Below are positions 54,901 to 64,000 of a stretch of 64,000 bases of DNA, piece by piece; the first letter of the stretch is position 1, and the number at the start of each line of letters is the position of its first letter. Both the position numbers and the translations under genes were made by a program. The stretch comes from Nymphaea colorata. Its lineage: Eukaryota > Streptophyta > Magnoliopsida > Nymphaeales > Nymphaeaceae. The stretch covers positions 3,746,001 through 3,810,000 of the forward strand of contig NC_045147.1 in assembly GCF_008831285.2 (NCBI RefSeq), in the 5' to 3' direction. The notes under the pieces were generated by a model, which saw only the letters and a list, made by a program, of their open reading frames with translations, made no database searches and had not been told where the DNA came from.

Positions 54901-56765
54901 ACTTTGTGTATTGGATTTTCTATGCCTTCAATTTTTTTTTGTGCATTAGAAACTTAGAAACTTATTCTTAAACTTCAAAGTTCAAATATTCAAGTAGAGT
55001 CAATAGACTAAATTAATATGTTCTGTTCGTTTCTGATTTTTTTAGTTTCTGTTTAATCCTCATTTTTTAGTTTGATTCTGATTTCTTCATAACAGGTTAA
55101 TAACTTAATATGTATTATGTTCTCTTTATTTCTGATTTGTAGGTAAGTAATACTTAAATAGTTAATACTTAATAGTTACTTATGCATTTGTTTGCCTGCT
55201 TGTGTTCATTTTCTAATTTTTTTGTTATGTATTTCTTCTTTTGTTGTTGTCTTATTAGTTTCTCATTTATTTTATTTTTTCCTAATTTTTAGGATTTTTT
55301 TTTACTTTTTTTTAATTACTGTTATTTTCCCGTATTTTTCAAGCCCACCGTATTATACCCAAAAAAAACTTCGCCGCTTAAAACTCCAAAATGTTATTTG
55401 TGACTATGGATCAACATTAAAATCATCACATTGACAAGAATCCAAATGCTGATGTGGAACAATTTTTCATGTAACATTAACTTTGCAATGAACAAGACAA
55501 CTCACAGAGAATGTGATGATGGATAAGTATCCCAGAGAAAATTTTCTATAGATGAGATAACACTCGCAAGGCGGATAGCTGCTGCAATCCAACAGATCAA
55601 AGACAAAGCTAAAATACATTAAAGAAGTGTAGTTATTGTCTAAAAGGAAACATCTTTTATGATTGTCACAGACACAGACTCAGTAGATTAGCTACTGGAA
55701 TGCATGACATTAGGTGAAGGAATAAGTAATGAAGTAAATATGAGGGGACTGAAGCAAATTTTAATCAACTTTCCTTATTTAACCAAATCTTTCCTACTTC
55801 TATAGGATGTTATTCAAATTATGGTTTATGGTAAGATGTCGTTGAACAGAAACAACTACTTCTGCGACCAACAAAGTTTATTATATGTCATGAACACATA
55901 ACACGAGGCCATGGTAGAAGAAAAGTAAAATCATCAGCAGTCAGCAGCCAGCACAGATCGTTGAGAAGCAGCTGACCTAGTACGGGCAAGCAAAACAGCT
56001 GATCGATCTGGAATACGTACCACACAAGCTCGCATGTAAAGCATGGGATTAAGTAATGATGCCCATAGAGCCAAGAGTCAGAAATAAGAAGGGATTTAGC
56101 CTACAATTTTTTATCCTTCGTCGAGGAAATAGCAAACAAAAATGCATAAACTAATAAGAAGGAACAGAAATGGCGGACAGGCAACTTGACCCCAAAACAT
56201 CGGGATGGTCTTTAGCAAACGAGAGACAGGCACGAGCAGCCGCAACAAAATCTCCAGGAAGCTGCTCGGCGTTCGAGATAACATCATCTTCATGTTCAGT
56301 TAAGTTAAGACCAGACGAAGGATCCAGATAACCTCTGGCTCTCAAACAGTCCAGCAGCTTTGCCCATTCTGGCCACGGCGTATTGGAAGATGGCCCGAGA
56401 CCACTCAAGCTCCCTGGCTTCTCACCACCTTTGTGGTCCTTTAGGACAGAGTGGCTATAAAAGCCGTCGGACAACGCCCGTGCTGAGGAGAAGGGAGAAC
56501 GAACAGGATGACAAAACAAGAAAGAGGAAGGGGGAGTGGCGAAGAAGAGACTGAAGGGCCTAAAACAGGATCCACCCTGGCGGCGAGGGAGGCTAGAGAG
56601 TCTGATTGAGGAGGGGGAGGAAGAATAGCAACGGCAATGGGAGGAATAGGAGAAGGAGAGGAGAGGAGAGAGGAGCCTGAGGTTGGAAGAGGCGGAGGAG
56701 GCGGAGGAGGAAGAAGAGGAAGGCGCGCTCAGCAACATGAGAAACTTGGAACCACCACCAGTCAT
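42930..56765 (-). CDS. VAR3-like: VAR3/OZ-family RanBP2-type zinc-finger protein, five exons
   Basis: Members act in plastids or mitochondria; Arabidopsis VAR3 (OZ1) is needed for chloroplast development and RNA editing. Exons: 56765-56191, 53468-53360, 51936-51659, 44645-44547, 44442-42930. All junctions are GT..AG and in phase, giving 2574 bases (857 residues plus stop). The N terminus ([20 protein letters not shown]) is Ser-rich like a transit peptide. The first conserved block is [20 protein letters not shown]. Two zinc fingers follow: [20 protein letters not shown] and [20 protein letters not shown], all Cys present. The C-terminal exon has three copies of a repeat: RWF.KV, then [20 protein letters not shown] and a YRRNL-like end. 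Upstream in-frame sequence to 56780 has no ATG, hence this start. No lesions seen. Which OZ paralogue it is cannot be settled here. Confidence 0.9.
45546..45747 (-). repeat. 3' LTR of the intronic copia element, outer end lost
   Basis: Aligns with 50870-51081 (shared GAGTAAAAATTCTATTCACG and GGCCTGGACTAACTAT). A polypurine tract (GCTTGAGGGGGAGT on the minus strand) lies beside it at about 45748-45762. Confidence 0.85.
45755..49320 (-). pseudogene. copia gag-pol of the intronic element, heavily decayed
   Basis: Blocks in order on the minus strand: zinc knuckle C-x2-C-x4-H-x4-C ([14 protein letters not shown], about 49270); protease motif WIVDSSAF where D-S-G-A is usual (near 48995); gag-pre-integrase and integrase start (48696-48235: [48 protein letters not shown]); linker (47790-47229); RT with intact [10 protein letters not shown] (46826-46578); RNase H end (46072-45755: [26 protein letters not shown]). 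An exact 24-base tandem duplication (45944-45967, 45968-45991) repeats the residues VANNPVFY. Confidence 0.88.
48751..48922. repeat. 28-bp inverted repeat with 116-bp loop inside the intronic copia element
   Basis: GGAAAATATGGGGCGTGTAA plus CACCCTCT at 48751-48778 is matched in inverted form at 48895-48922 with one mismatch. Transcripts of either strand could fold here. Confidence 0.92.
50821..50832 (-). promoter_or_regulatory. Primer-binding site of the intronic copia element
   Basis: TGGTATCAGAGC on the minus strand directly after the LTR. Confidence 0.88.
50833..51081 (-). repeat. 5' LTR of the intronic copia element
   Basis: TGTCG...CAACA on the plus strand (TGTTG...CGACA on the element strand), 249 bases, directly next to the primer-binding site. 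Confidence 0.85.
51937..53359 (-). other. Second intron of the VAR3/OZ-like gene
   Basis: Donor GTAAGT at 53359-53354, acceptor GGGCAG ending at 51937, phase 0. No mobile element or coding sequence recognised. Confidence 0.8.
53469..56190 (-). other. First intron of the VAR3/OZ-like gene
   Basis: Donor GTCAAG at 56190-56185, acceptor CTGCAG ending at 53469, phase 2. Contains the TIR element at 54156-55408. Confidence 0.8.
54156..55408. mobile_element. Non-autonomous TIR DNA transposon (hAT-like) in the first intron
   Basis: Perfect 12-base ends CATAGTCACAAA (54156) and TTTGTGACTATG (ending 55408). The left subterminal part is dense in AAAAACG/CGTTTTTT words. A less AT-rich segment (about 54390-54660) has a TTTAGGGTTTAGG motif and an ATG followed by a donor-like GTAGG, like a gene's 5' end. 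No transposase is recognisable. The 8-base flanks (GAACATTT, GATCAACA) do not match, so the superfamily is uncertain; the TIR resembles CTATGTCACA of the hAT element at 2007. Confidence 0.6.
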
Positions 56766-57140
56766 TGCACCAAAGTACAATCTGAAACAAGAGAAGGAGA
56801 GGGAGAGGGAGAGGACACGGACTGGCGTTCGGTGATGACGGCGGAGCAGGGAAGAGGAGCGGCAGGGTCAAAGGTGGAGTGAGGGTCAGGGATGCAGAGG
56901 CAAACGATGACCTCTCCCTCCCGACCTTCGAGAATAAAATTCCCAGAATGGCCAATCGACCTCCCAGCATACTCCTTTTATTGGAAGCAAAAGACAAATC
57001 TCCAGTCCAGACCACATGTCCCGGCGAATCGCTATCGTCCTTCGACGTGTTTGCACCATTACGTCCCACAAACATGAAAAGAGGCATTACAAACGCTACT
57101 GGAGGACCACTTGGAGCCCTACGTTGGTTTTTTTTTCTCA
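56766..57140 (-). promoter_or_regulatory. 5' leader and promoter region of the VAR3/OZ-like gene
   Basis: A CT-rich leader (CTCTCCCTCTCCCTCTCC on the minus strand, about 56794-56811) precedes the first ATG; it ends in TTGTTTCAG at about 56783, which could also be a 3' splice site of a leader intron. No TATA box was recognised. Open frames on both strands here are by-products of its GC-rich, CT-rich composition. Confidence 0.45.
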
Positions 57141-57536
57141 TTTTACTTTGGGGGGCGTTTGATGCGCCGGAAAAGAACTGTTCATCGAGAAAAATAATTC
57201 AAAAATTTGAATTTTTTCCATCGTATCAAACATGGAAAAATTTCATCGACCGTTGAAGTCGAATTCCGAAAATTTTTTCCGGAAAAAAAATTCCGTCTGG
57301 AGAGACGGAAATTTTTTTCTGGAATTTTAGTTTTGCCCGTTAGGGCACGCGAGCGCGTCTTCGCGTCTTCTTCTTTTCCTTCGTGCCGCAGCAGCTCCCT
57401 TTTCCTTCTCATCGACACACCCACAGAAGACTCCCTCGTGTGCCTCCTCTCCCTCTCCGCATCAGAGCTCGACGCCTCCACGCCTCCTCTCAGTGCAGCC
57501 GCTAGCCTCCCGTCCCTCTCTTTCTCGCAAGGTATT

Positions 57537-57556
57537 GTCTCTCTCTCTCTCTCTCT
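57537..57556. repeat. (CT)n microsatellite
   Basis: About 10 CT units. Confidence 0.9.
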
Positions 57557-57599
57557 TGAAAAAAAGCCTCCCCGGTTTGGAAATTCTTCACGGGCTTGC

Positions 57600-58330
57600 G
57601 GTTCTTCAGCTCATGTAAAGGTAGGCGCCACGACGCCACCGAGATTTCAACTAGGACTGTTCAACAACTCCAGCTCGACTCGAACTTGTTCAAAAAACTT
57701 GACTCGAACTCGACTCGTTTATTAAATGAGTGGAGTTCGAGTTAAGAAATGAATTCGACAACTTAAATGAGTCGAGCTCAAGTTAAGCGGGCTCCACTAG
57801 GCTAAACTCGGTTAAGCTTAAGAAAGAAAATGTATAAAATATATCTCTTAAAATTATAAAAAAATAAATTGCTCAAATGGGTATTCTTGTGACAGGCATG
57901 TGAAAGGTTCCATGTAAAACTATATGCTGCCCATTTCTTTTAAAAAATACAACTTTTTAATGAAATGTTTGGCTTGGCTCGAGCTGAGTTCGAGTTTTAA
58001 GAACTCGAGCTCAAGCTAATGAAATCGAACTCAACTCAAGCCGAGTTCGTGTTCTTTTCAAGACACTCAAGCCGAGTTGGGCTGGCTCAACTCGGCTCGA
58101 ACTCCCTCATGAACAACCCTAATTTCAACTAATTAATTGTTAGGAGTCGTTAGCCCAACAGGTTCTTCAGCTTTTGCAAAGGTAAGTGCCATTGGGATTT
58201 GAACTGGTAATCAATGCCCACGAGTCATTGGCCCAACCAGATGCTTTTCGGGCAAATGTAGGCAGGATTTGAACTAGTGATTGATTGCCTGAGTCATTGG
58301 CCCGACCAAATGCTTTCAGGGCAAATGTAG
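57600..58330. repeat. Tandem array of 70-83-bp units with tRNA-like B box
   Basis: Starts GGTTCTTCAGC at 57600 and again at 58161; core GGATTTGAACT at 58195 and 58265, with a diverged GAGATTTCAACT at 57641. Allowing for the 470-base MITE plus duplication in the first unit, spacings are about 83, 75 and 70 bases. Each unit ends GAGTCATTGGCCCRACCA. On the minus strand AGTTCAAATCC resembles the tRNA B box (GGTTCRANTCC), so a tRNA-derived or SINE-like origin is possible but not shown. Confidence 0.75.
57652..58121. mobile_element. hAT-type MITE with perfect 8-bp duplication
   Basis: Ends TAGGACTGTTCAAC and, inverted, TAGGGTTGTTCATG; flanks ATTTCAAC at 57644-57651 and 58122-58129 are identical. 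The 470-base body is dense in GAGCTCGAACTCGGCTCGA words and has no coding sequence. It sits inside one unit of the tandem array 57600-58330. Confidence 0.9.
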
Positions 58331-59310
58331 GCCTCGTTTAATTCCTTTGATATTTACTTTTCCCCATTTTGTGATGTCTCATCCAAAATGCCAAAATTAC
58401 ATTTTGGGACATCAAAATGTTGAGCAGCTGAATGGAGTTCATGTTCTTCCCTTTTAAGGATTGGCCAACACCCTTTAAGAAGAGCAGTTAGATTGGGTGC
58501 TGAGTAGGACCTTTCCTATCTATCTTTCTTTCTCATTTATCCTTTCCTTGCAACATTAGTTTTTTATAGTATTTTTTGGGTGAGAAGGATGATAATTTTG
58601 TTCAGAAGAGAGGCCAAGCTCCTGCCAAAATTGTTATCCTCTTAGTGTATAGGCTTGTTTTTTGTATCTCGAGGTACTACCCTGCCATGCTTCAACTTAT
58701 GTGTCAATAGCCCCATGTTTGTAGCATAAGGGGTTGACATCCTAGACATTCAAAATGAGAACTGGCCACTTGTCAATTGTTGCCCCAACCATTCTATCAA
58801 TCCCCTCAAGGGCTAGTGGACTAGTTGTTGCTTTTTATGACAAAGGTTTTATGACAAAGGTAATCAAAGAACTTGGTTTCGAGTGTTGGGATGACATAAA
58901 CCTTGCTTCTGAACTTTTCTAATCAAGATAGATTCTAAATTGGGTTGCCCACTTTTCATAGCTGAGTTAAGAAATACTTTTAGAAACTGGATTGTCTTTT
59001 CAAAGCCATTTGATTGCTTCAAAACTTCATTGTCTTTTTGTTGCACTGATGCACATCTTTAGAGACGTATTGATTCAATTGGACCTCCTTAAACAACAAA
59101 ACCTGTTTAGATGGACCTCTGTCAATCCTTATCCTCTTTCTCCAGCACATGCTGTAGACAAGATCTCTTGTAACAGCACCACCAAGCAAGGAAAGAGTGA
59201 AAGTTAGTGAGTAAGCAAACAAAAGGTAAGCTGGAATTTCAAGGTTTGCTTTTAAGGGTCTTCATACATGTCAACTAGTTTTCCATAGAGTCACAACAAC
59301 AAAATCCTCG
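58331..59310. other. Intergenic, no gene seen
   Basis: No recognisable coding region or repeat. Confidence 0.4.
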
Positions 59311-59358
59311 TTATTAATGTGATTTCCATTGCCATTATTAATGTGATTTCCATTGCCA
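59311..59358. repeat. 24-bp tandem duplication
   Basis: TTATTAATGTGATTTCCATT plus GCCA occurs twice in a row. Confidence 0.9.
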
Positions 59359-60438
59359 TTGTGTAATGGCAACGACCAAATTTTCATCGCTACAGACCCT
59401 ATCACTTAAACTACTAGCAATATATGGTGTTACTTTATCGACTGGACTGGCCGTCATTTTTAAAAAGATTGGCCATTGAAATTTTGGTACAATAATATCT
59501 GTTTGTTTTTTGAAGATGGTCTGCATCAGCTCTTCCGACTCAGAGGAATTCACGCACTTGTGCTCTAGGCTAGCTGGCGCATAACTGGGAGGCATGCTGG
59601 AAAATTTTAAGAGCTAGTTCAGTTTCAAAATTTATTGTATGAAGAACGTTGTTGTGTAGGGCATGGACATTTTGTTGTTGCAGAATGCAAGGCTCATCCT
59701 AGCTAAGATGCACTGACAGAAAGAGTTACTTGGCCGATATGCTGCTACCGATTGTAGGCAAGTGGTAGAAGCAATAGAATGCGTAGATAAGAATATACTA
59801 GTGGAGAATGATGGATTGAGAGAGGAGAAGAAAGAGAAAGAAGTAGCAAAAGCCGGGGGATGCAAATTAGAGGTGATGAATGAAGAAGATGAATGTGATA
59901 AGAATTTGGGTGAATGAATATGGGAGATACTTGTCTCTTTGAGCAACCCATTGTTGAAAATGAGAGAGGAGCAATATACAGATTGCACCTTCTTGGGGAG
60001 AGAGGTAGATGAAGAACAAGAGGGAGACAAAGATGTTCAATAGAAGGAAGATATGGTAGAGTAAGAGGACAATTCAAAAAAGAAGAAGAGGTAGAGAGGA
60101 GAGTCCCTCTCCATATATCAGAGGAGGACATGGTGGTGGAGGTTAGAGAAATGGGCGTGGAGGCTGACATCTGGTCATCATATGATGGAGCGACCACCTG
60201 TAAAGGCCAAAAGAAGAGGAAGCAACAAACAAGGCCAAAGGAAAGAGAAGACAAGGACTAGAACTGGGATACACACCTTCTTGCAGGGAAGAGAAGTGGC
60301 TGAGTATGACCAGATACATCAAAGTAAGCTAGTGACATTAGGAGGCAATGCCTTGTTGAGGTACGATTGCATTACTTTGTAGCTTCGAGGTGCAATAGTG
60401 AGATTTGTGGCTTATGCGATGTTGTGTTTGATACTTGT
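59359..60438. other. Unassigned, weak coding-like composition on plus strand
   Basis: The plus strand between 59750 and 60380 reads as Glu/Lys-rich peptide pieces (for example EVMNEEDECDKNLGE) with several stops. I recognise no protein. It may be the decayed upstream part of the PMD pseudogene or its host element. Confidence 0.3.
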
Positions 60439-60560
60439 GATATGTGTGCAATAAATAGTGTGATGGTGTGTGCAGCAGAAGTTATCAATGATATGCATGT
60501 GATAAATAGTGCGATGGCATGTGCAATAGAAGTTATCTATGATATCTGTGTAATAATTTG
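60439..60560 (+). repeat. 51-bp tandem repeat, about 2.4 copies
   Basis: Units start GATATGTGTG (60439), GATATGCATG (60490) and GATATCTGTG (60541). The period is a multiple of three, and the open frame through it gives a 17-residue repeat (INSVMVCAAEV, INSAMACAIEV). Function unknown. Confidence 0.85.
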
Positions 60561-60647
60561 TTTTTCATGTAACAAAAATGTGGGTGCATTCAATAGCATA
60601 ATGTCTCGGTTTGGTACTACGTGCTCATCGACTAGCAGAAAGACAGA

Positions 60648-61950
60648 TTGCCGAGCATGCACTTTGGCAGAAGCTTAGATCATGGCAGGTTTGCCATGTT
60701 TGGAGGCCCGTCTAAGCTCTTTCTAAGAAATGGAACTCCCAAACAAATGCATTTCATATTTGATGGACTTGAGATGACCATGATGCTGGAGGATGTCACA
60801 AAACTAATGAGATTGAAGTGTCATGAGAATGTAGGTATATGGAGCTCCACGTACAATTGGAGAAGCATGTGCACGAAGCTACTTGGCTTGTCCAATCATG
60901 AATTCCATGAACTGTTGATTTTGGAAAGGAAAGTCTATGATGATTGCGTGACACATGGATGAATAAATCAACGACCTGTCTGTAAGTGGAAGCTGATAGA
61001 TAATTTTAGTCATTTATTGTTTTTTTGTTCACATCGTCTATATCTAGTGATAATTCTGGCATGAAACATAAGCATGAGGTATTTTCAATTCCTCTAAGAC
61101 TTAGCAGGGGTGGACAAATACGCATGTGGTGCAATTACGTTGGCTCATTTATTCAGCCAGTTCCATCAATTGCAATAGGGCACCCAATCCGTCAAAGGAT
61201 TTTGCCATTGATGCATGTATATATTAAACATGCATAGTCTTAGTTCATGATTAAATATACATATATGTCATCTTTGGAGGCCTCGATGTGGGAGCATGTA
61301 CCATCTTTACATCCGAGGTTTGCACCTCCAAACATTAGTGCCTTCCCAATAATGACACGGTTGACACACGCTGCGCGAGAGGATCGTGCCAAGAAAATAA
61401 TGGAGGGATGAGGATCAAATATGTACATAATACTATATGTTGTTTGATAGGTGGGATGCAATAGTTACTAAATTTGTAGGACATGTTTTATATGTAGGTT
61501 ACCTAGAGACCATACACAGAAAATGAACATGAGGACATGACATAAGTTATGGAGGCTGTGAAGATGTCGTGCAAAGATGTCTAAATGATATGCATGAACA
61601 AGGTTGAGATGTAATATGACAGTCAAATTCTCCTATAGCCTGGAAAAGGTCAGTTTGTTCCAAAGCCACCAGAGAAACAGACAAAATAAAGAACAAAGGT
61701 GATTTCCAACATATGGAGGAATGACAACTTTTGTTTGTCGGAGAATTGGAGGCCTGGAAGAAGGGAGCATTGAGGCACATCCATACGTTGGGCAAGGGTT
61801 CACACCAGGGTACAACAAGTTTTTGGCAGAGCATCCACATCTTGCTAGGATCTAGAGGTTGGAGTACCTCTACTAGCAGGAGTAAACACCAGCGACTACA
61901 ATCAACAATCAAAGTTGAACCAACGGAGCCCCCCAAGGATACCGCTTTCT
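60648..61950 (+). pseudogene. Plant mobile domain (PMD) gene or transposon-borne copy, broken
   Basis: The first frame (60648-60962) has MHFIFDGLEMTMMLEDVTKL, followed by YNWRSMCTKLLG, which resembles the PMD opening (T-F-H-L-P-x-G-E-M-T-I-T-L-x-D-V). After a stop, frames at 61025-61237 (LRMW-like and PVPSIAIGHPIRQRILP) and about 61260-61410 (SLEASMWEHVPSLHPRFAPP) may be the middle of the domain, and about 61680-61900 a Trp-rich end. Several frame changes are needed. The assignment is weaker than for the PMD frame at 28977-30088. It is not clear whether it was a gene or part of a MULE or gypsy element; no LTR or TIR was found around it. Confidence 0.5.
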
Positions 61951-62295
61951 TCTAGGTTCCTACTATGGCTACAAGTCAATCTAGTGGTCATGTTCTTCTC
62001 CTATGCATGTTTCCTCCTCAAGCCAGCCACGTCGCTCGGATGCACCACATGAGAAAATCAATAACTTGAGTAATATCTTATTACAGTTGTTGCAAGAAAT
62101 AAAGAAATTGAATAAGAATGTGGAAGATGTGCATTGTAGTGTGCAAGAGATGCATCACATCAACATAAAATTGTGTTGGTCGTTTATGAAGCAATCAAAT
62201 GAACAAAAATAAATGCAAATTACTTTCTTACCTTCAACTCTTTATTATGTAATATTTGAAGAACTAGTTACCAAAATATTGTCTTGCTTATACTT

Positions 62296-62800
62296 GGAAT
62301 AGGTTGGTCTCAACTTGGTTCAAAGCAACCAGCACTGTAATCAACCCACGTTGATGGTGGTGCCACACATAGTATCGCATAATGAATTGCTCCAAAATCA
62401 ATGGGACTCATGTGCATGGTGGTGTCACACGTATTATTGCTCGACAATGCACTATAGAATCAAGGGGTTTGATATTTATATTAGTGACACACAAAATATC
62501 GCTTGACGATTAGCAAAGAATCAATGTATTTAAAATTTTTATAACAAATTCACAAAACTTCAAAATCGCCTTCGTACCATTTCTTAATCCAGTTTTTATT
62601 TAATAAACTTATTTCCATTGTTTCTAACTAGCTAGTTGTTTGACACACAAAGAACACCAAAATAAAAAAGTTTGGTGTGTATATTGGTGTCACACATAGT
62701 ATCACACATGAACCACAACAAAATCAATGACTTTGGATTATATATTGGTTAAATACATAGTATCATACAATCAATCGCATTTTATATCACATGAGGTATC
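62296..62800. repeat. Degenerate 62-bp minisatellite
   Basis: The motif TGGTGTCACACATAGTATCG or close variants starts at 62358, 62420, 62482, 62685 and 62746, spaced 62, 62, (203) and 61 bases, with a further faint copy at about 62296 and decayed ones in the gap. Each unit carries a second conserved part, AAAATCAATG. Confidence 0.85.
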
Positions 62801-63462
62801 TATCATTCATTCTGCTCATACAAAAATCTGCTTTTTTTCACGTGGGCCCTCTCACCCTTCTTCATATAAATTTCTGCTTCTGACTACTCCTTGCCTACCT
62901 TTGATTTTATGGAGGCCACTATCCAAACACATATGCTTTAAAAAATGCAGTACATCCTCCTACCAATAGACAACGCTCCATTTTAAGAACAATCTTTGTT
63001 GTTAACTGGTATCTTAATTAAAATACTTACACAATCAAATCTTGGCTCCCTATCATTGTAGATTGTCTTAATGTATTTGAAGACGAATATACCACAAGCT
63101 GTTGTTTTGTCATGGAGCTTCTGATCCTCAACTCACCATCCAAAAATCCCTTCATATACACCAAGTCAACAGGTACATTTTTGTGGATGTTCATCTAATT
63201 GTAACACAAGACAACAATGTTTGGAACATTGAACACATACAGTACCCAATGCTTGCACTCTTACCACAAGGTATAGTGAAAGATTTGTAGAAGATAAAGT
63301 AAAACAATGTTACAGTGAATGCATACAAATTTTAATTGCTATGTTGGTCAATCACATAACCATAGAGAATTAAAAAATGTCTTGAATAGCTTTGGACTAC
63401 GACGAATCATCCTTTTAGTCCACAGAATGACAGAGCCAAAGGGCGATTGGCAGACTATACTC
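62801..63462. other. Intergenic, no gene seen
   Basis: Short open frames only, none recognised. Confidence 0.4.
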
Positions 63463-63470
63463 TATATGTG

Positions 63471-63824
63471 TTAGACTGGGCACCGGGCCGCTGCCGGGTA
63501 CCTGGCCCGACTCGGGCCGGGGCTCAGGAAAAGGGACCCGGGCCAGCCCGACTTGTTATCGGGCTGGCCTGAATCGGGCCTAATAATTTATTTTTAAAAT
63601 TTTTAATAATTTATATATATAATATTTTATCATAATAAATTATATTTATGTATTATTTTATATTAAAAATATATTTTTAAATTTAATCAGGCGGGGTCCG
63701 GCTGGGCTCGGGCTCAGGTTTTTTGAGTCGGGCTAGGCCCAAGCCCGGTTTTGGATGTCGAGCCAGCTCGTCCTAACTCGTTATCAGTTCCGGCCGGGCC
63801 GGGCCAGCCCGATGCCCATGCTTA
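63471..63824. mobile_element. hAT-type MITE with GC-rich ends and AT-rich core
   Basis: Ends TTAGACTGGGCACCGGGC and, inverted, TAAGCATGGGCATCGGGC (14 of 18 bases match), with identical 8-base flanks TATATGTG (63463-63470, 63825-63832). GC-rich arms full of CGGGCC words surround an AT-rich centre (63590-63690). It has no coding sequence. Confidence 0.85.
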
Positions 63825-63832
63825 TATATGTG

Positions 63833-64000
63833 AATATAAGAGACGATATATATGTGATTAATAGACAAATTCACAAGACCTATACCAAGATGAATGGGTA
63901 GAGTACGCAATGCGTATAATTCTCCAATGATTGTTGTATCAACTCTACTTCTTCGTGTGCAACCTATAAGAAGAGTTAAGATCAAATAAATGAGTGAACC
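63833..64000. other. Right edge, no gene seen
   Basis: No recognisable feature; a minus-strand frame at 63773-63985 overlaps the MITE and is taken as accidental. Confidence 0.4.

Noticed and set aside
56593-57256. Long open frames on both strands at the 5' end of the VAR3/OZ-like gene
   Set aside because: Caused by CT/GA-rich composition; they overlap the real first exon or leader and match no known protein.
57140-57330. A small MITE at GGGGGCGTTTGATGCGCC
   Set aside because: The start looks like a MITE end, but no matching inverted end or duplication was found.
63102-63290. Possible Ulp1-type protease piece (YIFVDVH...)
   Set aside because: The resemblance covers only a few residues, without the catalytic His-Asp-Cys pattern.
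1-64000. CRISPR arrays, operons, bacterial-type ribosome binding sites, tRNA or rRNA genes
   Set aside because: Nothing of the kind was seen; the sequence is plant nuclear DNA. The tRNA-like words at 57.6-58.3 kb do not form a full tRNA that I can draw.

Overview
This window is nuclear DNA of a seed plant, almost certainly an angiosperm: it has multi-exon plant genes with GT..AG introns, a chloroplast-type zinc-finger gene, a CC-NBS-LRR (CNL) gene relic, plant mobile domain (PMD) sequences, and plant lineages of LTR retrotransposons and hAT transposons. It is AT-rich and dominated by transposable elements, with nested insertions and a 7-kb intron, so the genome is repeat-rich. I cannot name the species from the sequence.

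Left part (1-15.8 kb). The 5' end of a minus-strand Ty3/gypsy element (LTR, primer-binding site and gag) runs off the left edge. It is followed by a deleted hAT element with an exact 8-bp target duplication (2.0-2.9 kb), an orphan Ty1/copia 5' LTR plus gag (3.4-4.6 kb), microsatellites, and a second hAT-type element (7.4-8.5 kb). At 10.4-10.8 kb lie the first two coding exons of a Pur-alpha-type gene on the minus strand. The other exons are not in the window. A relic LTR related to the large element described next is at 13.5-13.8 kb.

Centre (15.8-37.9 kb). A plus-strand chromovirus (Ty3/gypsy with a C-terminal chromodomain) is split in its protease/reverse-transcriptase region by a 16.7-kb minus-strand Tat/Ogre-like Ty3/gypsy element. 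The inner element has LTRs of about 3.6-3.75 kb, two RNase H regions, a G-patch-like segment, a possible intron between protease and RT, and an extra open reading frame of the PMD family between leader and gag. Both elements are full of stops and frameshifts.

Right part (38-64 kb). An internally deleted copia element (38.6-40.0 kb) sits in the coiled-coil exon of a CNL resistance-gene relic with a GATCA duplication. A full five-exon gene on the minus strand (42.9-56.8 kb) encodes an 857-residue VAR3/OZ-family RanBP2 zinc-finger protein. Its third intron carries a dead copia element and its first intron a 1.25-kb TIR element. Beyond it are a tRNA-like tandem repeat array interrupted by a hAT MITE, a PMD pseudogene, a 62-bp minisatellite, and a GC-rich hAT MITE near the right edge.

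The only gene that looks intact is the VAR3/OZ-like one. The Pur-alpha gene may be functional if its remaining exons lie to the left. The other coding sequence belongs to mobile elements or pseudogenes. Coordinates of splice sites, LTR ends and duplications were read by eye.
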